Part shown: one piece after another, positions 34,128 through 39,520 of the stretch
Layout of the letters: every line of letters starts with the position of its first letter
Numbering within the stretch: position 1 is the stretch's first letter
Source of the DNA: Alphaproteobacteria bacterium
Lineage (GTDB): Bacteria; Pseudomonadota; Alphaproteobacteria; GCA-2731375
Direction of reading: 5' to 3'
Assembly (NCBI GenBank): GCA_029937535.1
Contig: JAPYPT010000009.1
Span: 1-39,520 of the forward strand
DNA: 39,520 nt
Program-made: the position numbers and the translations under genes
Notes under the pieces: model-generated
Seen by the model: only the letters and a program-made list of their open reading frames with translations
Databases searched by the model: none
What the model was told of the DNA's origin: nothing

Positions 34128-34502
34128 GGCAGAAAACTAATAAAAAATTAAAACCATGTCAATAAGTTACAGACATGCCTATGGCGTTGGAATAAGTTAT
34201 GAACAATAGTTATTCGTGGATATGTTCCGTCAAAATTGACGAATTGCGTTCGAAACCGAGGCGGACACGACCTGTAATTCAACCCACCTGCCTGAAAGTG
34301 ATAGGCGACCGATGCAGCCGATTTAGAAACTCATCCGTCTGCAATCCAAACACAAACGGGCCCCGAAAACACTACAAACAACGACAAGGCAACCAAATAT
34401 CGCTGGCGCCAATTAACAAGTCTTAACACAGCACTCGATTCTAATCAAGAATCGCCTGCCGCCAAATCGGATAAGGGCCGGCGGCGGTCATGGCGACGCG
34501 GA
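34128..34502. other. AT-rich intergenic region
   Basis: About 375 bases with much lower G+C than the flanks. It holds the operator-like repeats at 34155-34199 and a perfect seven-base dyad CGATTCT-aatca-AGAATCG (34436-34454), which may help end the leftward transcript of the PhnD-like gene although it has no T run. A 75-codon open frame at 34199-34426 has no domain, hydrophobic segment or ribosome site and is not regarded as a gene. Confidence 0.55.
34155..34199 (-). promoter_or_regulatory. Putative operator/promoter of the ribbon-helix-helix gene
   Basis: An inverted pair CATGTC (34155-34160) and GACATG (34172-34177) with an 11-base spacer, plus a direct repeat AATAAGTTA at 34161-34169 and again at 34191-34199, exactly 30 bases apart. 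On the minus strand TTGACA (34162-34157) is a perfect -35 hexamer inside the left half-site; a TTAGTT-like -10 follows at 16 bases. Binding here would block the gene's own promoter. Confidence 0.4.
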
Positions 34503-35309
34503 TCATCGCAGGGTGGGATAACCCTTCGCCGCCGCACCGGCTTCCATCTCCAGCATCACGTGGTAGTCATCCAAGGATAGATCGGCAAACCCTTCGATCA
34601 TCAGATCCCCACGCACCATGGCCAAATCGGGATCGGCCATGACCCGGTCCAGGGCGGCGCGCAGCCGGGTCCAGTCATCGGGCGGGGTCGCCGCACCGGT
34701 GACATAGGGCAGGGCGGGGGCGGCGTCGGTCATCGTCAGCACCCGGGTACCCGCCAGCGAGCTGGGTTCATGGCGGGCCATCAGGCCGTGGGTGACGCAA
34801 TCGATGGCGGCAACATCCGCCTCACCCTCGCCGATCATGGCAATGGAAAGGTGGTGTTTGCCCGCCACCTTGACCGCGCCGAAAAAACGGCCGTCCCGTG
34901 CCAAAGGCGCGATGGTGTGGCGCAACACATTCATGCCGGATTGGGAATCCCAATCGTTGATGGCGCAGATGCCGCCCCGCAAATCTTCCAGGTCCTTGGC
35001 GGGACTATCGGCGGCCACCACGATCAGGCTGCGGTAGGTGGGACCGTCACAGCCATCGGCGCCATAGATCGGCGTGGCCAGCAGGGTCAGATGATCCGTG
35101 AAATGTTTCAACAGGGGATAGCCGCAGGTCTGGCTCAACAGCAATTCAGGCGCCCGCCACAAATCCTCGCGGCTGCCTGTCCGCCACAGGTCCCCCGGCA
35201 CGCCTTCCAGGCCCTCCCGCTGGCAGGCCCGCGCCAATCCGGCCCACCAGGCATCCACGGCGCCGCGCACCGGGGCCAGGTCATACATGGGCAGGCCGGC
35301 CATCCTCAT
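34503..35309 (-). CDS. PhnD-like substrate-binding fold protein
   Basis: A 268-residue protein of the PhnD/SsuA type-2 periplasmic binding fold. Marks: LPMYDLAPVRGAVDAWWAGLA at the start, LLLSQTCGYPL, a first-lobe segment YRSLIVVAADSPAKDLEDLRGG, INDWDSQSGMNVLRHTI, and the second-lobe DVAAIDCVTHGLM. Such proteins bind phosphonates, phosphite or similar anions for ABC uptake. There is no signal peptide and no transporter gene beside it, so it may act in the cytoplasm rather than in uptake. It overlaps the selenoprotein gene by four bases (ATGA), hence translationally coupled to it. Ligand unknown. Confidence 0.75.
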   Translation of the reverse strand: MRMAGLPMYDLAPVRGAVDAWWAGLARACQREGLEGVPGDLWRTGSREDLWRAPELLLSQTCGYPLLKHFTDHLTLLATPIYGADGCDGPTYRSLIVVAADSPAKDLEDLRGGICAINDWDSQSGMNVLRHTIAPLARDGRFFGAVKVAGKHHLSIAMIGEGEADVAAIDCVTHGLMARHEPSSLAGTRVLTMTDAAPALPYVTGAATPPDDWTRLRAALDRVMADPDLAMVRGDLMIEGFADLSLDDYHVMLEMEAGAAAKGYPTLR

Positions 35310-36967
35310 CCAACGCGCCCAATCACCACTTCGCTGACCGCCCTGGTGTTGCCGAACGAGGGCACGATGGCCGAATGGCGGCCCGCCCCGCCCGCGACCA
35401 CCAACTGGATATCTTCGTGGCTGGTGGCGATACGGGCGCCCCCATCGCCATCCGCCAACAGCCGCTCGGGCACATACTGGCGCATGATGGTCCGCTGGGG
35501 TTCGGACAGGGAATGGGCGGGGATCAAGGCCCGTTCCATCAAAAATTTTCTGATGTCGGCCTTGGAAAAGCCATCGCTGGCCATGATCTCCGCGTGCTCC
35601 GGCCCTAGGACCACCATGATCTCGCCGCCCAGGTAGCTGTTATTGAGGCCCGGCGAGGACATGGTGCCGCCGAGGGTCATCAGGATCTCCTCCGCCGTCT
35701 TGCCGTAGTGATCGTTGACGTTATGGGGCCCCTCCACGCCGCACAGGGTGACCACGCTCTGTTCCGCGTCAAAGCCCCGTTCCATGGCCAGGGTTTCGCC
35801 CCAAGGGTTCTCCCCGACCCGTTCGGCGAAGCAAAAGCTGTATTTGGCTGGGCTGCCCATGGTCGCCCGGTCCAGAATGCCCGGCGTGCCGCCGCCCACA
35901 TTCAGCAGGATGGAGCGCAACGCCCGGCCAATGGCGGCATTGGCCAGACTGCCCTGGCCCATGGCGTTGTAGGTACTGTTGACATCGATCTCATCCGCGA
36001 TGGGCCCGCTGATCAGAGCCATAAGGGTGCAAGGATGGGTCGTGGTGTTCAGGGCCTTGAGGTTCAGGGCGGGCTGTCCCATGGCCTTGGTGGCGGCCAC
36101 CAGCACCCCCAGATGCCCGGGCTGGCAGCCGGCCATGACCGCGTTGACCGCCACCTTGGCGATGGTCGCCTGGCCCTGGCGAGGTTCGATCAGGGCGAGG
36201 CGTTCATCCGGGTCGTATCCGCTCTCGCCCAGCATTTTCTCGTAGCGCTCCGGCGTCGGTGGAATGATGGGCAGGCCATCGGTCCAGCCCCGGCTGTAGA
36301 ACAGGCGGTTGACGCCATCCAGATCGTCCGGGCCGTTCAGACGGTCGGGCGCATCGGGGGCGGAAAAATTGCCCTCGAACATGGATTTGTAGCGCAGGCG
36401 CTGTTTCACGGGGGGCTGTTTTTCCTTGAACTCGGCGCGCAGGTCCGCAGCATCCGTGTGCCACAGCCGGATGATTTCATCGACTGTATCCCGGGCCATT
36501 GCCGCGACTTCGTCCGCCAACAGTTTCGCGACGGGGTGCGGCACGATGGCGATGGGCAGACCGGGCAGCCCGAGGCATTCGGTCTCCGCCTTGCCCAGAG
36601 AGTAGAATTCGTCGCTGCAAATGGTCGCGGTGGGGATGCCGAGGCTTTCCAGTTTGATGCTGTCATGGATACACCACGACGTGCACGAGCCTCAGTCGCC
36701 GAAAGCGGCGGCCACCATGTGGCAACGGTTCAGGAATTCATCGGTAAACTCCGCCGGCACCGAAGCCGCCTTGTAGCCGCGCAGGAATTCCACATCGTCA
36801 TAGCGGGCCGCCAACAATTCCTGGATGTTGTCCAAAAACAAATCCGCATTGGCCTTCTGGTTGGAAAACAAACCGATGACGACTTTGCCGCCCTTCGGTA
36901 GGCGTGGGGCCAGGGCTCTATCCTCGTTGGCGACGATGCCGCAGGGGTTCATTAATTCGCGGACCAT
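35306..36967 (-). CDS. UGSC-family selenoprotein (in-frame UGA = selenocysteine 92)
   Basis: Two minus-strand frames, 36967-36692 and 36544-35306, are in the same phase and separated only by one TGA at 36694-36692; the codons between it and 36544 are open. Read through, they give a 553-residue protein in which TGA gives Sec92 followed by Gly-Ser-Cys: AAAFGD-Sec-GSC-TSWC. This is the motif after which the UGSC selenoprotein family is named, with Sec and C95 forming a UxxC redox pair. A hairpin starting 12 bases after the TGA meets the bacterial SECIS rules. The first 180 residues form the UGSC domain (GKVVIGLFSNQKANADLF, ATICSDEFYSLG, LPGLPIAIVPHP). The rest (GLPIIPPTPERYEKMLGE, AVMAGCQPGHLGVL, NVGGGTPGILDRATMGSP) is a second domain whose chemistry I cannot name. 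ATG 36967 has a perfect AGGAGG eight bases upstream. Confidence 0.88.
36662..36680 (-). promoter_or_regulatory. Candidate bacterial SECIS hairpin
   Basis: On the minus strand, starting 12 bases after the TGA, GTCGTGG (36680-36674), loop TGTAT and CCATGAC (36668-36662) form seven pairs, one of them G-U. The second loop base is G (36672), 20 bases downstream of the TGA. Known bacterial SECIS elements have a short upper stem, a small loop with G at position one or two, and 16-37 bases between UGA and that G. The fit is direct; binding by SelB is inferred. Confidence 0.7.
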
Positions 36968-36975
36968 GGGTTATT

Positions 36976-36981
36976 CCTCCT
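36976..36981 (-). promoter_or_regulatory. Consensus ribosome binding site of the selenoprotein gene
   Basis: AGGAGG on the minus strand, eight bases before ATG 36967. It is the strongest ribosome site in the window and fixes the start of the UGSC gene upstream of the UGA codon. Confidence 0.8.
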
Positions 36982-37057
36982 ATAATGTGGTGATTACAAC
37001 AGGACCGGCGCCACGGCACAAGGACCGGTTCGGCCGGCATATTGAGGAGATCGCGGC

Positions 37058-37894
37058 ATGAAACTTGGTGTTCACATACCCCAGATCGGGCGCAAGGCCG
37101 GGCCGGAAGCCGTGCGCCGGGGCGCCCGCCAGGCGGAAGACCTGGGCTTTGATTCGATCTGGGTCAATGATCATCTGGCGATCCCCCACGATGCCCCCTA
37201 TCCGCCATCGAAGAGTTTTTATGAACCGCTGATCACCTTGACCTGGGCGGCGGCGGCGACCACGCGGGTGGAACTTGGCACCTCCGTCCTGGTGCTGCCT
37301 CTGCGCATTCCGGCCCACCTGGCCAAGGAGCTGGCCACGCTCGATCTGTTAAGCGAGGGCCGCTTGATCCTGGGCACCGGCGTCGGTTGGATGGAAGCCG
37401 AATTCGATGCCATGGGGGTGCCCTTCGCCGACCGGGGCGCCCGCACCGACGATATCATCAATATCCTGCGGGCCTGCTGGGAGGAAGATCCCATCACGTA
37501 TTCCCCGACCACGGTGACCGCCGCCCTGGAAGGCATTCGTACCCTGCCGCAGCCGGGCCGCAAAATTCCCGTCTGGGTCGGCGGTAATTCCGCCCCCGCC
37601 CTGCGCCGGGCCAAGGCCATGGGCGATGGCTGGCACGGCACCCGGGTGCCGGTGCCGGAAATCGGCGCCATTGTCGATGATCTGCGCGCCGCCCGTGGCG
37701 CGGATTTTGTCATCTCCATGCGGCTGTTCTGGGATCCGTTGGAAGATGATCATGATGCCTTGAAGGAGATGGCGGAGGGCTACGCCACGGCCGGCGTCGA
37801 TGCCCTGATCCTTGAGCCGCGCCAGCGCGGGCTTGATGACTGGCTGCGCGCGGTGGAGGGTCTGTGGACCCTGCTGCAACCTTGGCACAATTAA
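37058..37894 (+). CDS. LLM-class flavin-dependent oxidoreductase (F420-type subfamily)
   Basis: A 278-residue luciferase-like monooxygenase fold (TIM barrel). Marks: KLGVHIPQIG at the first strand, AEDLGFDSIWVNDHL, TTRVELGTSVLVLPLRIPAHLAKELATLDLLSEGRL and GTGVGWMEAEFDAMG, then IPVWVGGNSAPALRRAKAMGDGW. These fit the subfamily often labelled F420-dependent, but the cofactor (F420 or FMN) cannot be told from sequence. The start has GAGGAG upstream. It is divergent from the selenoprotein gene with a 90-base gap, and is followed by an amidohydrolase gene 20 bases downstream, suggesting a small catabolic unit. Confidence 0.88.
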   Translation: MKLGVHIPQIGRKAGPEAVRRGARQAEDLGFDSIWVNDHLAIPHDAPYPPSKSFYEPLITLTWAAAATTRVELGTSVLVLPLRIPAHLAKELATLDLLSEGRLILGTGVGWMEAEFDAMGVPFADRGARTDDIINILRACWEEDPITYSPTTVTAALEGIRTLPQPGRKIPVWVGGNSAPALRRAKAMGDGWHGTRVPVPEIGAIVDDLRAARGADFVISMRLFWDPLEDDHDALKEMAEGYATAGVDALILEPRQRGLDDWLRAVEGLWTLLQPWHN

Positions 37895-37914
37895 TATCGT
37901 TGGGAGTTCGGACC

Positions 37915-39520
37915 ATGTCTGAAATAGTTATCTTCTCCGCCCGCAAGATCATCACCATGAATAATTACCAGGCCGAGGCCAGCCATGTGGCGGTGCGCGA
38001 TGGCCGTATCCTGGGCGTCGGCGCCCTGCAAGATCTGACCGGTTGGGGCACGCATCAACTTGATGACCGCTTTGCCGATAAGGTGTTGATGCCCGGTTTT
38101 GTCGAGGGCCATTGCCACCTGATGCAGGGCAGCATCTGGCGTCATCACTATGTCGGCTATCACCCACGCGTGGGCCCCGACGGCACGGTCTATGAAGGCC
38201 TGGAAAGCCTCGATGCCGTGGTGGAAAAACTGGCCGGTATCGAGGCAGCCATGCCGGACGACGACAGTCTGCTGGTGGCCTGGGGCTTCGATCCGATCTA
38301 TTTCGGCGGCCGGCGCATGGATCTTGGCGATCTCGACAAGGTCTCCACCACCCGGCACGTGGTGGTGCTGCATTCCAACGGGCACTTAATGAACGCCTCC
38401 CGCACGGTCCTGGCGGCCGCCAATATCACGGCGGCGGTAAACATTCACGGCATCGCCAAGGATGCGGACGGCCAGCCCACGGGCGAACTACAGGAATCCG
38501 CCGCCAAGTCCATGGCGCTGGATGCCATCGGTCTCGACTACAGCACCGAGGCTTCGGAAAAAGGCGCGTTGGAGAACTTTGGCCGGCTCGCCTGCCAAAC
38601 CGGGGTGACCACGGCAACGGATCTGCATAACAACCTATCGCAAGAGATGGTGGAAAACCTCGTGACCTGGACGGCGCGGGATGATTTCCGGTTTCGCCTT
38701 CTGCCCGCCTTTGCCGGCATCTCCATGCCCGCGGAACAGGGCGTGGCCCACGTCGCGGAATTGATCAAGCTGAACACAGAAAAGCTGCGGTTTGGCTTGG
38801 TCAAGCTGATGACGGACGGCTCCATACAGGGCCTGACGGGGCGGCTGCGCTGGCCGGGCTATTACAACGGCGCGCCGAACGGCGTCTGGAACACGGGCCC
38901 GGATCAGATCGACGCCTTGGTCCAGGCCTACCACGATGCCGGCCGTCAAATTCATACTCACACCAACGGCGATGAAGCATCGGAAGTCGTCATCAATGCC
39001 ATCGAGGCGGCGTTGGCGAAGACACCCCGGCGGGATCACCGCCATACCTTGCAGCATTGCCAGATGGCGGATGAAAGCCAATACCGGCGCATGGCCGCCC
39101 TGGGTATTGGCGTGAACGTGTTTTCCAACCACATCTTCTTTTGGGGCGATGAACATAGAAGCCAGACCATGGGGCCGGACCGGGCCAGGCGCGCCAATGC
39201 CGCCGCCACGGCGCTGCGCCTGGGCGTGCCCTTCGCCATCCATTCCGATGCGCCGGTGACGCCGTTGGGACCGTTATTCACCGCCTGGTGCGCGGTCAAC
39301 CGGCTGACATCGTCGGGCTATCTATTGGGACCCAACGAGCGGATTTCCGTAGGGGAAGCCCTGCGCGCCATCACCCTGGGTGCGGCCTATAGTTTGAAAA
39401 TGGATGGGGAGGTCGGCAGCATCGAGGTCGGCAAACGGGCCGATTTCGCGGTTCTGGAGGAAGACCCGACAGCCGTGGCCCCGATTGCCCTGCGCGACGT
39501 GCCGGTCTGGGGCACGGTTC
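37915..39520 (+). CDS. YtcJ-type amidohydrolase, truncated by window end
   Basis: The frame is open from ATG 37915 to the right edge (535 codons); the stop is outside. The product is a metal-dependent amidohydrolase of the YtcJ/N-substituted formamide deformylase type: an N-terminal beta-sandwich strand (SEIVIFSARKIITMN), the metal motif GHCH with H66 and H68, a segment FGLVKLMTDGSIQG, then RQIHTHTNGDEA, HRHTLQHCQM, and FAIHSDAPVTPLGPLF for the remaining ligands, and the closing GAAYSLKMDGEVGSIEVGKRADFAVL typical of the superfamily. It hydrolyses amide or similar bonds; the substrate is unknown. No signal peptide. It follows the LLM-class gene by 20 bases. Confidence 0.9.
   Translation, partial: MSEIVIFSARKIITMNNYQAEASHVAVRDGRILGVGALQDLTGWGTHQLDDRFADKVLMPGFVEGHCHLMQGSIWRHHYVGYHPRVGPDGTVYEGLESLDAVVEKLAGIEAAMPDDDSLLVAWGFDPIYFGGRRMDLGDLDKVSTTRHVVVLHSNGHLMNASRTVLAAANITAAVNIHGIAKDADGQPTGELQESAAKSMALDAIGLDYSTEASEKGALENFGRLACQTGVTTATDLHNNLSQEMVENLVTWTARDDFRFRLLPAFAGISMPAEQGVAHVAELIKLNTEKLRFGLVKLMTDGSIQGLTGRLRWPGYYNGAPNGVWNTGPDQIDALVQAYHDAGRQIHTHTNGDEASEVVINAIEAALAKTPRRDHRHTLQHCQMADESQYRRMAALGIGVNVFSNHIFFWGDEHRSQTMGPDRARRANAAATALRLGVPFAIHSDAPVTPLGPLFTAWCAVNRLTSSGYLLGPNERISVGEALRAITLGAAYSLKMDGEVGSIEVGKRADFAVLEEDPTAVAPIALRDVPVWGTV

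Noticed and set aside
34199-34426. A 75-codon open frame between the ribbon-helix-helix gene and the PhnD-like gene
   Set aside because: No ribosome site or recognisable feature; it starts inside the repeat region and looks like chance.
34436-34454. Perfect seven-base dyad CGATTCT/AGAATCG as an intrinsic terminator
   Set aside because: No T run follows on either strand and the stem is AT-rich; kept only as a note in the intergenic entry.
36544-36691. A separate start (GTG 36544) for the downstream part of the UGSC gene
   Set aside because: The GTG has no ribosome site and lies inside the conserved domain; the codons between it and the TGA are open and fit the family.

Overview
The window is a GC-rich, gene-dense stretch of bacterial chromosome, most likely from an alphaproteobacterium of the Rhodospirillales type. 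This is inferred from an RpoH of alphaproteobacterial form, a three-gene proton-translocating transhydrogenase (pntAA-pntAB-pntB), the very large (about 1,600 residue) NAD-glutamate dehydrogenase, and a fused indolepyruvate ferredoxin oxidoreductase. There is no rRNA, tRNA, CRISPR array, integrase or insertion sequence that I can see.

Layout. 1-3.2 kb: the 3' end of an RluA-type pseudouridine synthase, rpoH with an unusual lysine-rich repetitive N-terminus, and a convergent UMF1-type transporter. 3.2-8.1 kb: NAD-glutamate dehydrogenase on the minus strand, broken by a one-base deletion near 5,519. 8.2-13.7 kb: a minus-strand cluster of two tandem paralogues, each fusing a radical SAM/SPASM enzyme to a sulfotransferase-like domain and a repeated C-terminal module, followed by a methyltransferase-like gene. 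13.8-15.3 kb: def-fmt. 15.3-16.2 kb: an AT-rich gap with stacked dyads, a tiny membrane protein and the remnant of an MBL-fold hydrolase gene. 16.2-18.6 kb: an epoxide hydrolase and a Bcr/CflA exporter with a terminator hairpin over the stop codon. 18.7-25.4 kb: five minus-strand genes (2TM protein, SDR, a Septu-like PtuB/PtuA pair, indolepyruvate oxidoreductase). 25.5-30.2 kb: an NtrC-type regulator, PepF and an ABC1/UbiB-like kinase. 30.3-33.9 kb: the pnt operon and a secreted TPR protein. 33.9-34.5 kb: a ribbon-helix-helix repressor with a likely auto-operator, and an AT-rich gap. 34.5-39.5 kb: a minus-strand pair (selenoprotein and PhnD-like protein) divergent from an LLM-class oxidoreductase and a truncated YtcJ-type amidohydrolase.

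The two most notable items are these. First, what looks like two genes at 35,306-36,544 and 36,692-36,967 is one gene for a UGSC-family selenoprotein: an in-frame UGA is followed directly by Gly-Ser-Cys and by a hairpin that fits the bacterial SECIS rules. Second, the tandem radical SAM-sulfotransferase fusion proteins form a cluster whose substrate I cannot name. A Septu-like phage defence pair embedded in a metabolic gene array is the third item of interest. The genes outside these islands are ordinary housekeeping and central-metabolism genes.
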